Origin: Oxytricha trifallax | Taxonomy: Eukaryota > Ciliophora > Spirotrichea > Sporadotrichida > Oxytrichidae | Direction: 5' to 3' | Assembly (NCBI GenBank): GCA_000711775.1 | Contig: ARYC01001143.1 | Coordinates: 1 to 64,000 of the forward strand | Length of the DNA stretch: 64,000 nucleotides | In this document: piece after piece, positions 1 through 11,219 of the stretch | Layout: every line of letters begins with the position of its first letter | How positions within the stretch are numbered: the stretch's first letter is position 1 | The notes under the pieces: generated by a model | Told to the model about the DNA's origin: nothing | Database searches by the model: none | The model's input: the letters and a program-made list of their open reading frames with translations, nothing else | Program-made: the position numbers and the translations under genes

Positions 1-445
1 CATCTTTAATGTGCCTCTTCAAGTTAGACTCAGTTGGGAAGAAGTTTTAGCAGTCTTCACAATAAAATGTTTTAATTTTTTCTATTGGTTGCTGTTTCTT
101 ATCTTCCTCAACCAATTAAACTTATGTTTAAACTCCCATCTCTACACTCTACTTCTTGTTTTAAACTTAAATTTTAAAGACCTCAGCTTCAAAATCTAGA
201 GCTCTTAGTTCTCCCTCCTTTTCTATATAAATCACTTCTGGTTTCTTGGAGGAGCCAAAGTTGAGCATTGATTGACCTGCTCCTAAAAGTGCCGCTCTAA
301 AGTATACGATTTAAGTTGACCGCCATATTTAAATTCAAATTTAAATTTCTATTATAAAGCTCTTAAAACCTCTATAGCTATTTCTGGACTATATAGGAGT
401 TGCAACAGCATTAATGATGGTTTGATCTAAGCTCTAAGACTTCAT
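1..445 (-). pseudogene. TBE-type zinc-finger protein (57 kDa ORF relative), N-terminal part, broken
   Basis: With TAA/TAG as Gln, the minus strand from the ATG at 445 reads a start beginning MKSQSLDQTIINAVATP. After a disrupted 60-70 bp stretch (about 305-375) it continues with ALLGAGQSMLNFG, an acidic region and a C2H2-like finger (YCEDC ... LKRH) near bases 20-75. The coding frame runs off the window edge. The disrupted stretch is flanked by AGAGC direct repeats (about 298-302 and 358-362), so it may be a small internal insertion or an intron. Removing it with one repeat leaves the frame off by one. TBE elements are known to encode a large protein with zinc fingers; its role is not settled. 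Confidence 0.6.
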
Positions 446-489
446 ATTTATACTTAGTTTATAACTATAAATTTTCTAATTTTATTCTT

Positions 490-690
490 AATATTTTTAA
501 TTTTGGTACCAACTGAGAATAATTTCATGTTGGTACTGGTACCAAATAGGTTTTGAACCATTTTGGAACTTTTCCATTAAAACCTCATTAGTTTAAAACT
601 AGGTACTAATTAAGTTTTGGTACTATTAAATTGGTACCAATTAAAATTAAACGGATTTAGTACAAGTACTAATTAAATTAAAACAAACTT
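490..690. repeat. Cluster of GGTACC-centred short repeats
   Basis: At least six copies of a GGTAC(C/T)A(A/T) motif, several of them palindromic (TTGGTACCAA), occur between 500 and 680. They lie in the spacer between the divergently oriented zinc-finger and 22 kDa-type reading frames of the TBE-like element. Position suggests a regulatory or protein-binding cluster, but that is inference. Confidence 0.45.
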
Positions 691-890
691 AGAACTAATT
701 TAATGGAATAAATTGATAAAAATGGAGCTCTATCACTGCAGTTTTTTACACCTTCTGCAAACTTTCTCCACGTATCTTTAAAGGGTTGAGTTCCTATATG
801 ATGCCCATATTTAATAGTAAGTTTTAAATAATAGGATCCATAAGTCTATATATTATAATTTGAAATTCATTTATAGGAAGAGGAAGAAAG

Positions 891-1682
891 ATGGAATCAC
901 TCAATGATCAAATGAAAAGAGTTGAGGCTCAAGAATTGATATCAAGATTCAGAAGTAAAGAAGATCACTATCGATACCTAATTTTGCATTGTAAGATAAC
1001 TTGATGACTATTAACATATTATGCAGTTGGTTCATTCCTTCCAACTATGGTAGGTAACAAAATTTCATTCTTGAAAGCAATACTTTGTGAGGAGAAGAAT
1101 GGTTTTAAAAATAAAGAGATTAAAATAATAGAAAATTCTCAACTAACCTTTGATTTCAGTCACTAATCTTAATAAGGATGCCATGTAAGATGAGGAAGTG
1201 GTAGTTTACCTTCTTACCAAGAAACAACTATCTAATAAACTTCCAGAAAGGAACTTCTTCTTTGGTGTTCTTGGTACAATAAAAGAGGAGTATCTCAGAA
1301 AAATAATTGAAAAAGCTCATAAGAAAAGATATTCTATCTCGCCTGAAGACTAGAAGAAGCAAGGCATTCTAATAAGCTCAACTTGGCTAGAGGAACTTTA
1401 GAAGCATCCTTATCTTTCAAGTAAGCTTTGACATATAACTTTGTAGGAAAACCTGGCACAGGCATATATCTTATGAAAGAGCATGCAAAGGTTAACAGAG
1501 AAAGAAAGTCGCAGACAATTTATGAGGTGAGCAAGAGGCTTTATAAAGATGTCTAAAAACCAGATGAAATGAACAAAGATGCAGGAGCTGGCACTAAGAG
1601 AAGAAATATGGGCCCAAGCAAGCCATAAGAAGAGGAGAAGAAAGAGAAGCCAAACCCCTTTATGGGTTAGTTAAATATGTGA
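891..1682 (+). CDS. TBE-type 22 kDa protein, apparently interrupted by three short introns
   Basis: Starting at the ATG at 891 (MESLNDQMKRVEAQEL), the ciliate-code frame is broken by stretches that look like introns: 991-1026 (36 nt, GTAAGA...GCAG, contains TGA codons), 1102-1159 (58 nt, GTTTTA...TCAG) and 1421-1446 (26 nt, GTAAGC...GTAG). Removing them gives one continuous frame ending at the TGA at 1680-1682 with a Lys/Glu-rich tail. Its place between the zinc-finger and transposase genes fits the small TBE protein of unknown role. I am unsure of the second intron; its boundary could also be a decayed segment. Confidence 0.6.
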
Positions 1683-1731
1683 ATATATTAATTCTTTAAA
1701 TCTAAAACTTATTTATAAACATTCATTCTTC

Positions 1732-2708
1732 CCTCTCTCGAACAAACTGTTGTCTTATCTACGCTCACTCTCTTACAGCTGCTTTGAATTAAGTCTACTG
1801 TATCGATGGGCAAGTCATGCATAAGATGATACAGCAGCAGCTTCTTGTAGTGAATCTTGATTTAACTCCAGTACAATTCAATTCCATTAAATTAAGGGCT
1901 ATAAGGAACGTTGTATACAGGTTATGTTTAACTCTTCATAAGCTTTCTTAGACTCCTTAGTATTATGAACCGAAAGATTATCAACAAACAGGATGATATC
2001 TTAATCACTATACTTATCTCTCAGCTTATATAGGAACTACATATACTACTCTCGCTTAATAGAGCGAGGGTGAATAACATAACTCTCAAACTGAATCTTC
2101 ACTAATACCAGCTAAAATTGCATGGGTGACTACCTTCACTTTTTAATCATAGACTTCTATATTATCATACTTCTTATACCAGACTTATTAATAAAGGTGT
2201 TGAAGGTAAACACTGCTTCATCAGCGTGTATAAACTTGATGTTATGAGTAATAGCTCTCTGCATTTAATCATATATATAGTTTAAAATATCACTATAAAA
2301 TGGCACTGTAAAATCAATCACTCTCTTCACTCTGTTGACAGTCTTGAAAGTAATACCATTTCTTCTATAAATATTGGCTATAGTCTAAGGAGAGATACGC
2401 ATGTCAGGAAACCTGCGATGAAACATCACAGCTCGCTAGTCTAATGGAAAGTGTGCCCAATACTTCAAAGTCTTAGAGTCGCAGAGGAAGTCAATATGAG
2501 CCTGAGAGAACTTTTATTTTCTTGCAGGATGCGTTTCAACAACCAGAATTAAAATGCTAAACAGCTAGCAAGCAGTGATACCTAACAGTTGAGGCACTCT
2601 TGCGTAATAACTTTGCTATTGCTGCATAATTTAGTACAGGTTTGGCTTAGTCTATATTAATACTTGTACCATACCTAAGCTTAAGCAGTAAATCTAAATA
2701 TTACTCAT
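1732..2708 (-). pseudogene. TBE-type DDE transposase (42 kDa family), frameshifted
   Basis: The minus strand shows the pieces of a Tc1/mariner-superfamily transposase: an N-terminal DNA-binding-like part with ISPQTIANIYRRNGITFK, then catalytic-type motifs HADEAVF (about 2214-2232), LFVDNLSVHNT (about 1970-1998) and SPQFNGIELYW (about 1870-1900), giving a D...D...E order. These lie in different frames, with shifts near 2170, 2090 and 1912, so this copy cannot make a full enzyme. Transposases of this group cut and paste TBE elements, and in Oxytricha are reported to help genome rearrangement. The C-terminal limit is uncertain. Confidence 0.8.
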
Positions 2709-3226
2709 CATAAATAGACCCTAAATTTCGCTAATTTCTATTTCTCATTTTGCAAATTGGCCTAATTTCTCTACTAACCCCAATAAGACCCCAACTATAC
2801 CCTACAAATCAAAGCACTTATAAACCTCACTAAGGGGTTTTGGGGTTTTGATTGTAGGGAAACAATTTAATTTAGAATTTTAAATAAATGAAAAATAATA
2901 AGAATAGAAGTTTTATGTTTTTAAGCTTAAATTCATATAAATTATTGATTAGACAAAGTTACCAAATAGAACCAAATAACTTTCCTTATTATAATTTTTT
3001 TGTTATTGTTGAAAAGACATTTTTTACAGTTAAATTTAATTGAGTCTATTACGTTATCACTTATTACTAATAAACCCATTTAAATATGTTTTAAAGAGAG
3101 TTTTCTAAAAGAATTTAAGAAAGTTATTAATAAATTAATTGAATTAATTTTGATAATAAAATGAGTTATATAATAATGTGCAAAAATTTTATATGCCTAG
3201 CAATTTAGTGTCAACTATTTAATTTC

Positions 3227-3498
3227 TCAATATCCACTAATCTAAATTATTCCTTAATTAATCTACGCCTTTGAAACAACAGGCATATTTAAAATTTTTT
3301 TGATAAAGCATTCATTACAATAAATGAATAAATAACTTGAATGTTTATAAAATTTGTTTTTAACATCTTCAAATGCTTTATAAAAGTAGTCAGGATAAGT
3401 TTATAAGTGAGTGAAAACATAATAAAATTTGCAATATCTTTTACAATAATTACAAATATACTTTGAATTATTACAATCATAAAAAAATGCCTTTTTTT
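3227..3498 (-). pseudogene. Zinc-domain-only family member, start codon lost
   Basis: This is the duplicate of the 25494-25778 gene. The cysteines are preserved (YICNYCKRYC and later YCNECF) in the Gln-code frame, but the ATG of copy 2 is AAG here. It is therefore probably not translated. See the 25494-25778 entry for the domain description. Confidence 0.6.
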
Positions 3499-4051
3499 AT
3501 AACTATAAAATATTATTATAATTCGAGAAGTGATATTTAATTAATTAATTTTAACATTTTATAATTATACCATTTTTTTCCTAATTTTTTTTTAAAATGG
3601 AAAATTTTATTTCTCATTTTTAAAAAAAGACAATTGTAGAATAACTAGAAATCATGATATATTTAATTATATAATAAATTATCTTTGATTAAAAGTCATA
3701 ATTCATTTTAAGGAGTAATTTTAATAATATTGATTTTATTTAAATATATTTTTTAAAGCTAGAATTTCTTTTTCCTTCTATTTTTCTAATTGATTAAAAA
3801 TAATAACTCCATCAAGTCAAAAATAATTAAAGAATTAATAATTAATTTATATAATAAATAATAATCAATTATTTATTGTATGATACCTTTTGGGTACATT
3901 AATATAAATAAATCAACACTCTTACTCAAATACTCTATTTTTTTCTTTTATTAAAATAAATAAATATTTAAAAGTTTTATAATTTATTGTTTGTACTTTG
4001 CTTAAATTATAATAATTTTAAAGGTTAATCTATAATTATAACTTTTTAATC

Positions 4052-4819
4052 ATGAGCACATTATTTTGCATTGGTTGCAAGTAAAGATTCAAGACTCTGC
4101 GATGCTTAATAAAATATGAAGATAGTAGAATAAATGATGAAGCCTACTTATTTGGACCTTCTTATGTTAATTTTCCAACATATGAATGTATTTGTGAAGA
4201 TTGTTACCAATCTTATATTTTAAATTTAGAATTTGTGCAGACTAGAATTCAAAACATTAATGAAACTATAAAATTAGAGTCATAGAATTAAATTCAAGAT
4301 TTGTAAAATAAAATTGCCAAATTGGAGTTGATCATAAATGAATAGTAAAATTCTAAATTACAAAAAGATTAAGAATATCAAATTTCATTAATAAACATAG
4401 ATTGACAAGTTTAGCAATAATGGAGATAAATCGAGGAATTTGTAACTCACAAAATTACCTAAGTTAATATTATGAGTTTAGAACTCTAAACTTAAAGTTT
4501 TGTTTAATAACTTGATTCAAAATGCAAACAGCTTATTGAAAATGAAATTTAAAATTATTTTGAGAATATTTTAATTTTATTAAGAGAAAATATTGAAAAA
4601 TGCCTAGAAGATAAGTAAGCTATAAATTTAGTACAGCAATAGTTTTTCGAGAATAATTAAAATTTAATAAATTCTGGTTGCTTAGTAAAGGAAATTTTTG
4701 AGAAATCCTTTGAAGATAATACTAAAATTAAAGATTTCGAAAGAAAGCAGTAAGTATATGAGGATGGAGTAAATTTGCAGATATCTTTAGGAGACCCATA
4801 ATCTTTAATTACGCAGTGA
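4052..4819 (+). pseudogene. Family gene A: Cys4/coiled-coil protein with an in-frame TGA
   Basis: The Gln-code frame runs from ATG 4052 to TGA 4817-4819 (256 codons) with one internal TGA at 4403-4405 (codon 118). The intact duplicate K has AGA (Arg) there. The N-terminus has FCIGC at residues 5-9 and CEDCY at 48-52. The body is Gln/Lys/Glu-rich and predicted helical. The tail has SGCLVKEIFEKSFEDN and ends near GDPQS. One substitution separates it from an open frame, so it is either a young pseudogene or a read-through case. Confidence 0.75.
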
Positions 4820-5214
4820 CTAATTAGATAATTAATTAATTTATCATTTATAAATTCTTATCAATCTAAAATTAAATCAGAATTAAGTATATTTTAATTG
4901 AATATTAATAAATAAGCACTTCTTAAATATGCTTTCATTAAATAATGCTTTTATTATATTTAAATTTTGAATCAAAATATAAATAAATTAATGAATATTT
5001 TTAAAAATTTAAAAAGCTAAAATATAAAGATGTATGCAATTATTTTTGTATATATTTCTTAGAAACATACCCAAAATTCTAAATAGATTATTAGAATAAA
5101 AATAGTAATTAAGAACAATTAAGAAATTTAATTAGAAATACATAAGATAAAAACAATCGAAATTTAAATTTAATTTCTTAATTTAGAATTAAAATTAAAA
5201 TGCTCATCTTTATA
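4820..5214. other. A+T-rich spacer between convergent genes A and B
   Basis: No gene or structured element is seen. It matches 27099-27496 in the second duplication copy, so its conservation reflects recent duplication. Confidence 0.6.
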
Positions 5215-5867
5215 TCATTAGAAATTAGAGTAAATAATTTCGCATTCCCTTTGAACTTCTTTGATAATTTCTTGATAGGAACTCTAAGAATTAAAAGCCT
5301 ATGAATCAGTGTGATTTATTTCGAATATCTGAATATTCTAGTCAAATTAGTTGGCTTTATTTTGAAGAATATCCATGATTTGCTTTGCATCTTATTTAAA
5401 AATTAAAGTTGTCCGTTTCTAAATCTCACTTGATACTTTCTAATTGTATCTGAGCTGTCAACTAAATTTTCTAGATATAATTGCTAAGTTTTTGAGAATT
5501 CTTGCACTTTATTAAGTAGTTTATTCAATTAATCCCATTATTGATTGAGTTAATCTTTAGCCTCGAATAAATTGCAATGAAATGAGTTCTGATAAGCTTC
5601 AAGCTTTTTCTGAAAAATTTCAAACTCCTCCACATAACTTTGTTGAGTATTGAAGTAGCATTATTCACAAATGAATTTAATGGATTTTCTAAGTTTTTTA
5701 AATTGCTCAATAATATCAACTTGCTGCTATAGAGTTAGAAATTCTTTGGTAGATACTAAGTTAAGAGTTTCGATGGTACTTACTGAAAATTTTGTTGAAT
5801 TGAATTTAATAAAAACCCTTAAAGTTTAAAAGAATTAGTTGCAGTTTTCGCAGTGAGTGTAAAGCAT
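5215..5867 (-). pseudogene. Family gene B: Cys4/coiled-coil protein, 4-nt deletion
   Basis: This is the duplicate of intact gene L (27497-28153). The start MLYTHCENC and the second pair CEQCY are present. A 4-nt deletion near 5430-5445, after the VDSSDT segment, shifts the frame, and the length is 653 nt against 657 in L. The downstream L-like tail is readable in another frame. The gene is convergent with A. Confidence 0.75.
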
Positions 5868-5916
5868 TTTTTTATATAATATATTTGATTAATTATTATT
5901 GATTATAATTTTTTTG

Positions 5917-8046
5917 TGGATGCCCCCCACATACCTGGAATTTTTTTAAATTCCAGATTTGGGAGAGGTTCCAGATCTGGAAAATAAATTCCAGAATTAA
6001 ATCTGGAACCAAAAAATTTCTTATTTATTCCAGATTTAGATCTGGAATATTATTCTCAGATCTGGAATCTCATTCAAATAAATTAGATTTTTTTTCTAAT
6101 TAATTAATGAATATTTGTTAATAGAATTTAGAAATTTTAATTTTTCTAATTTATAAATATTTCAATGCAATAACTCTTAATATACAACTACTTTAAAAAA
6201 AAAATATAAAATTTTAGATGAAATATATATAATTGACTTTTAAGAGAAATCAAAATTTTACATGTTTTAATAGACGCCAATTTAAAAATCAAATAAACTA
6301 TAGCAAATAATACTTAAATTTATTTCTTAGTTTTTCTTTAAAATTTAATGTGAAATTTATTTTAGAAATCTTTTAGATATAACTGTGATTTATTAAGAGA
6401 ATTATATAAGACCCCATTTTATCAAATATTATTATAATTTGAATGGTAAATAATATAGAAAATACAAATTTATTATTTATTAATTATATATTTTAGCTAT
6501 CTTCCAAACTTGAACTTTTCGTTGTAATAAGTAATAATTTTACCTCCTATTAATTGCTTTGTAATGTATTGTAATTATTTAATATTTAATCTTTAAATTT
6601 GCAATAGTTTAGATAATAATTATTTGACTTCATTCATTTTTTATGAAAATTTCCAATATAAACAATCTCATATTTTTAAATATAGATTTGGAGAATTATT
6701 TCAATAACAATGGCAATGTTATAATAAAAATTAAAAGATTTAAAAAATTGTTAATAACCCTTTATTTCGTTGAATAATGTCTTAAATTTATTATTTTAGT
6801 TACTTTATCATATGGATCCTTATACTTGTATTAATCTTGCATCAGTGTGTCAAGTCCAGATTAAAATAATATCATAAATAATTAATTGTATTGTATAATA
6901 TTTGACTATATTTAATATTAAGTTAATTAGATTTTTAATTAAACAGTTTAAAAATGGTTTTACTCTTTTAAATTTCCAAAGAATAATTTTTTAAAAAATT
7001 TAAGTTGTTTGTACTTATCCAAAGATAGTCCATGTATGGTCGATATTGTCATAATTTTCTTCATTAAAATATTCAATTATTAAAAATGATTTATTCTTTG
7101 GGGGTTGGAATTTTCCATACAAGAGCGAAGTTTCCTGTCAAGTAAATTTAAATAAAATAAATAATGTTAATTAAATTAAAAATTTTTGAATTACACTTTT
7201 TTTACCTCATTAAACGTCTATAGGATAAGTTTAACATCTAATAAAAGTTAAAAATGATAAATTGCAATTATATCTTATATCATTATTTTAGACATAGTAG
7301 GATATTTTATATTTTAATACTTACTAAAAATTTTGAAAAATATATAGACAACAATAAGATATAAAGTTAAGAAATTGTTGATACGAAGTAAATCTTGAAA
7401 AACTTCTTGAGTGGTAGAATAAATTGATTGAATCATAAGTTTATTAAAATCATAAAAGGTGTTTAAAATTGTAAAAAATATAAAAAGAATAAAGAAAAAA
7501 GTATAAAATTTTCTTGATAGAAAACTTCCCTAAAATTTTTTTATCATAAACCTTGGCAAGAAACTTTCACCCCTATTCTTTATATTAATATTTGATTAAT
7601 AATTTCATTTAATTTTGCATTAATAATTTGACAATTAATATCTTGTAAATCCTAACTTTATTTTTTTTAATTTTTTTGGAAATTATAATATAAAATAATT
7701 AAAAGTAATATTAAGATGAAAAATTTTTTCTTAGTTTGAAAATTTTATTTCAAGAAATTACTATTAATATATAATAATTTAAGATAAAAATATTGATAAA
7801 TATAAAAATGTCTAAATTTATTGATGTTTTTTTTTTCAAAAATTGAAAAGCAATTTCATAGTTGTGTCTAGTATTTACCAGTTTTAATCTGAAATTCCAG
7901 ATTTATATCTGGAATTTCATATATATATCTGGAACATTTTTATCAGATCTGGAATTCCAGATTTTAAGAAAAGTTCCAGATCTAAAACTGGAATTCGTTT
8001 CCCAAATCTGGAATTTAAAAAAATTCCAGGTATGTGGGGGCATCCA
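5917..8046. mobile_element. 2.1-kb element with inverted ends made of TTCCAGATCTGGAA-type palindromes
   Basis: The ends are exact inverted copies at the tips (TGGATGCCCCCCACATACC and its complement GGTATGTGGGGGCATCCA). Each is followed by about 130-150 bp packed with half-sites ATTCCAGAT/ATCTGGAAT (5935-6072 and 7888-8032). The 1.8-kb interior is A+T-rich with no family gene or transposase that I can see. The element lies about 50 bp upstream of gene B. The matching spacers upstream of L and Q lack it, so it inserted after duplication. It is probably non-autonomous. Confidence 0.75.
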
Positions 8047-8224
8047 ATAAATTATATTCTTATATTATTTTGAATATTTTAATAAGCAATCATTGTGTGT
8101 TTATAATTTTTCGTGTAATTATAATTGTGAAATTTATATTTAAATAGTAATAAATAATTATTTTAAAAAATTTTAAAATATTAAATTATTAAAAATTGAA
8201 TTAATCTTAAATTAATTAAATACA

Positions 8225-8254
8225 GAGAAAACCTATGAAAGGAAAAAACCCAAC
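8225..8254 (-). promoter_or_regulatory. 3' T-loop hairpin motif after gene C
   Basis: A degenerate member of the conserved motif GG-T6-CC ... GG-T4-C, 25 bases beyond C's stop. The lower stem is weak here. See the finding on the ENE-like element. Confidence 0.45.
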
Positions 8255-8279
8255 TCATTTACCTTTAATCATTGAAGCA

Positions 8280-9051
8280 TCATTATTAAATTTAATTATT
8301 TGTCTTCTATAATTGAGGTTCTTTATCATGCTTCATTATAAATTCCTGAACCTCCTAGAACATCTAAATTTTAAATCCAAATTTTAATTCTAAATTTATT
8401 CATCAATAAATTTCTCCATTTATGATTTTGATACTACATTTTTGTCAACTAGATCATTTGAGATTGATTTCAATTATGAATTCATGAATTAAATTTTTTG
8501 TCTATATTCTCTTCTGTCACTAAAATGTTTGATTCTAAGAAACTTTCAAATTATTTCTGAATTCCTAGCAATCCACTTACATTTTGAGATTTGAATCTCT
8601 CCTTATAATTTTTACTTTTATTTTTGAATGTTTCTTCATAAAATAGCACTTTATATTTGTCAAATAATGACTTAACTTTTTTATATTCCCTTTGAATATC
8701 TTGAAATGAAAACATGCCATTCTTTTGCTGTTCTAATTATTAGATTTTAATATTTTATTCATGAATTTAATTCTTTAATTATTATATTTTTTCATCACTG
8801 TCATTAATCTAAGATTTTAGTTGTGAAAATGTTTGAGCAACGAATGAATGTTCAAGAATTTTTATGTTATAGCAGTCTCTGCAATAGAATTGCAAATGCT
8901 TTTCGTTGTTTGAATATAATTCCAACACCTTTTGTAAACTTTTATAGTAAAATGGATTAATTTATAGATCTGATAAAATGTAGTAAATTCTGCACTTTTT
9001 CAAACATGTATTGCAAACATACGAATCGTCATCATATAAGAACTTTGTCAT
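8280..9051 (-). pseudogene. Family gene C: D/F-type Cys4/coiled-coil protein, frameshifted
   Basis: It starts at the ATG at 9051. The cysteines are at the family positions (YVCNTC, KKC, then FYCRDCY). The frame is open for about 190 codons to a TGA near 8482. Two frameshifts, around 8455-8485 and 8370-8385, then separate it from a clear family tail (MEKFIDEQIQNQNLDLK, HDKEPQ) that ends at TGA 8280-8282. It is the first gene of a head-to-tail minus-strand array running to about 25 kb. Confidence 0.7.
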
Positions 9052-9059
9052 TTCAAATT

Positions 9060-10390
9060 AATATTATGATATCTATTAATTTTTGTTGGAAAGGAAGTTA
9101 TAAGCTTATAAAATTTCTTATAAATCTTAATAAATTAATTTCAAAAAATATATTTTTTTAAAAAATTAATTGTCAAAGTAATAGGTAAATATTCTTAATA
9201 TTAAAAAAAATTCACTGTAAATTTGCCGAAGTTCAAAAGTTAAATATAAAAAATGATAAATCTTAATTAGACTTTAGAAATAATTTAATACAACTATAAT
9301 TAAGATAAAAATTAATACATATATGAATTAGAATATATTTCATGAGTTAAGTGCAAAAGATATTTTTTTATATTAGTTTAAAAGCAAAATTAGTAGTAGA
9401 AAAAATTTTATTACAAGCTAGGACATTTTCTTAAATTTTTTAATTCAAAACAAACTTCAGGAAACTTCAATCCCCCAACTTTCTATTTGTATATATAATA
9501 TAAGGTTTTTTAAAACTAAATATTTAAATAAGTCAAATTTATATTACTTAGAAATTTATCTGTTTCTAATAATTGGGCAAAACTGATTAAAAAATAATTT
9601 AAAAAAGTATCATTATTATGCATAATTATTATATTTTCAAACTTAGATTAGAATTTTATTTTTATTTAAAGGATTTTATTTTAATTTATAGCTTAGATTT
9701 TATAATTTATTAAAATTTAAGTTTTAAGAAAAATGTTAAAATACTATTATTTATAAAAAGAGACAAAGTGTGAACACGGGAAGAGCATAATATTTTTAAA
9801 TTTTAATTTTATTAACTAATAACTGAAATGTTTAGAATTTAATAAATTATAGATAATTTTTGAATCAATCTAGGTAAAATAGAAATAATTGTTTAAATCT
9901 TAATATTCAAGCTTTGATATATTTTTTATACTAAAGTATAAGACTTGTTATTTATATTAATTATCGATAAACTATCAAACACCTATAAAATAGCCATAAT
10001 TCTAATAATATCTTAAAACTAACAAAAAAGGTTTCCTCATTTAATGCTTATATTATAACAAATATAATTAGTAATTTAAATAATTTATGATTTAAGTTTA
10101 TGAATAGTATAATACCTTTTTTATATTTAAATCATATAATTTATTAGAACGAATAATTACAATCAATCAAATATTCTATACAGCAGAACTATTACAACAA
10201 TCCGAATGCGATATATTATTTGTTAGTCTTTAAACAACACAAAATAAAGACTTAATCTAATTATTCAAACACAACTTAACTGTGAATGAAAAAGATTTGT
10301 TATTAATATTTACTCGTAAGTCCATTAAAATTGTAAAAGTGTCATAAATATTAGATATTGTAGAAAGAATTAAATTTTTATTAGTAATTA
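9060..10390. other. A+T-rich spacer, no gene seen
   Basis: The region is made of poly-A/T-rich sequence. Bases 10190-10400 resemble 15345-15520, downstream of gene E, so the D and E units were duplicated with their 3' flanks. No coding or structured element was recognised otherwise. Confidence 0.5.
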
Positions 10391-10397
10391 ACAGGTA

Positions 10398-10428
10398 GTT
10401 GGAAAACCAATCATAGGAAAAAACCAAC
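10398..10428 (-). promoter_or_regulatory. 3' T-loop hairpin motif after gene D
   Basis: On the sense strand GTTGG and CCAAC form a 5-bp stem. Above it sit a T6/T4 internal loop, a CC/GG step and a 7-nt loop. It begins 14 bases beyond D's stop. It is a well-formed member of the motif set. Confidence 0.65.
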
Positions 10429-10441
10429 ATATAAATTATAA

Positions 10442-11215
10442 TCATTATTAAGTTTCATTCCCTTCCTACTCTGATTAAGGCTCTATGCCAAACCTCTCCA
10501 TGAATTTCTGTAAGTCCTGGTGCAACTCAATCTTCTTATCTAAATTTTGATTCTGAATTTCCTCATCAATAAACTGCTCCATCTTGACTTTTGAAACTAC
10601 ATTATTACTAATTAAATCACCAGAATTTTGGTAAATTAATGATCTCATTTCTTGAATCTTTTCAACATTCTTTTTTGTTTCATATATGTTTGATTGTAAA
10701 AGCTTTTCTATTTCATTTGAAATTTTTAGAAATCCTTAATCGTTCTATGTTTTGAACATTTCCTTTAATTTCTCGATTTCTGTTTGAATGGTTTTATTAC
10801 CAATTAATTCTTATAGCTTTCCAATTTAAGATTCGAGCTCTTTATACTCTTTTTGCATTCCATCAAATGAAAACATGCAAATCTATGGCTTTAAAAGCTA
10901 TTCGATTGTAGTATTTTGATCATGAATTTATTTCTATTACTCAGCAATTTTTTATGTTGCGTTAAGTATCTAAGTATTATACTAAGAAAATTATTCTGAG
11001 ACAGACATTTATTCAAAAAGCTTTTTGATATAGCAATCTCTGCAAAGGAAAAAAAGGTTATTTGGGATTGATTGAATTTTTACTTTAAAGTTTTCTAAAT
11101 TTTTTGTAAATTCGGGAAAAAATGTTTGTTGAAGAAAAACATGATATTGATCACATTTATTATTACATGAATTGCAAAGGTACTAATGCATATTGATATA
11201 ATCAAATTTTGACAT
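10442..11215 (-). CDS. Family gene D: intact Cys4/coiled-coil protein, 257 aa
   Basis: The Gln-code frame is open from ATG 11215 to TGA 10442-10444. The cysteines are C14, C17, C21, then C58 and C61 followed by Tyr62: a spacing shared exactly with E, F, H and I, and suggesting one four-Cys zinc site. Residues 65-200 are Gln/Glu/Lys-rich with heptad-like hydrophobics (coiled coil likely). Near 205-250 lie VVSKVKMEQFIDEEIQNQNL and then IEPQS. The first ATG upstream of the Cys domain was taken as start. Function is unknown. A TRIM-like zinc-finger plus coiled-coil layout is an analogy only. Confidence 0.82.
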
Positions 11216-11219
11216 TTAT

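Larger units (their letters stand above)
1..2850. mobile_element. Telomere-bearing (TBE-like) transposon, one end, truncated by window edge
   Basis: The right end is seen at 2834-2850 as AGGGGTTTTGGGGTTTTG, the spirotrich telomere repeat that TBE elements carry at their ends. The flank starts ATT, fitting the 3-bp ANT target known for TBEs. The homologous block at 25157 has the same ATT followed by the same flank without the element, so it shows the empty site on that side. Inside lie remnants of a C2H2 protein (minus), a 22 kDa-type protein (plus) and a DDE transposase (minus), the three-gene content known for TBEs. The other end lies outside the window. Frameshifts in the transposase suggest a non-autonomous, decaying copy. 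Confidence 0.85.
2851..5880. repeat. Segmental duplication, copy 1 (partner 25157-28155)
   Basis: Base-level similarity with 25157-28155 is visible throughout, including non-coding parts. It covers a minus-strand zinc-domain fragment, gene A (plus) and gene B (minus). Copy 1 is the more decayed: the fragment lost its ATG, A has an in-frame TGA, and B has a 4-nt deletion. Copy 2 is intact at all three. The TBE-like end abuts its left border. Confidence 0.9.

Noticed and set aside
4052..4819. Reading TGA as Trp throughout the window
   Set aside because: All intact copies end at a TGA in the same aligned place and have none inside. The internal TGA of A aligns with Arg in K.
7862..8050. 62-aa plus-strand frame
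   Set aside because: It lies inside the repeat-array end of the 2.1-kb element and consists of translated half-sites.
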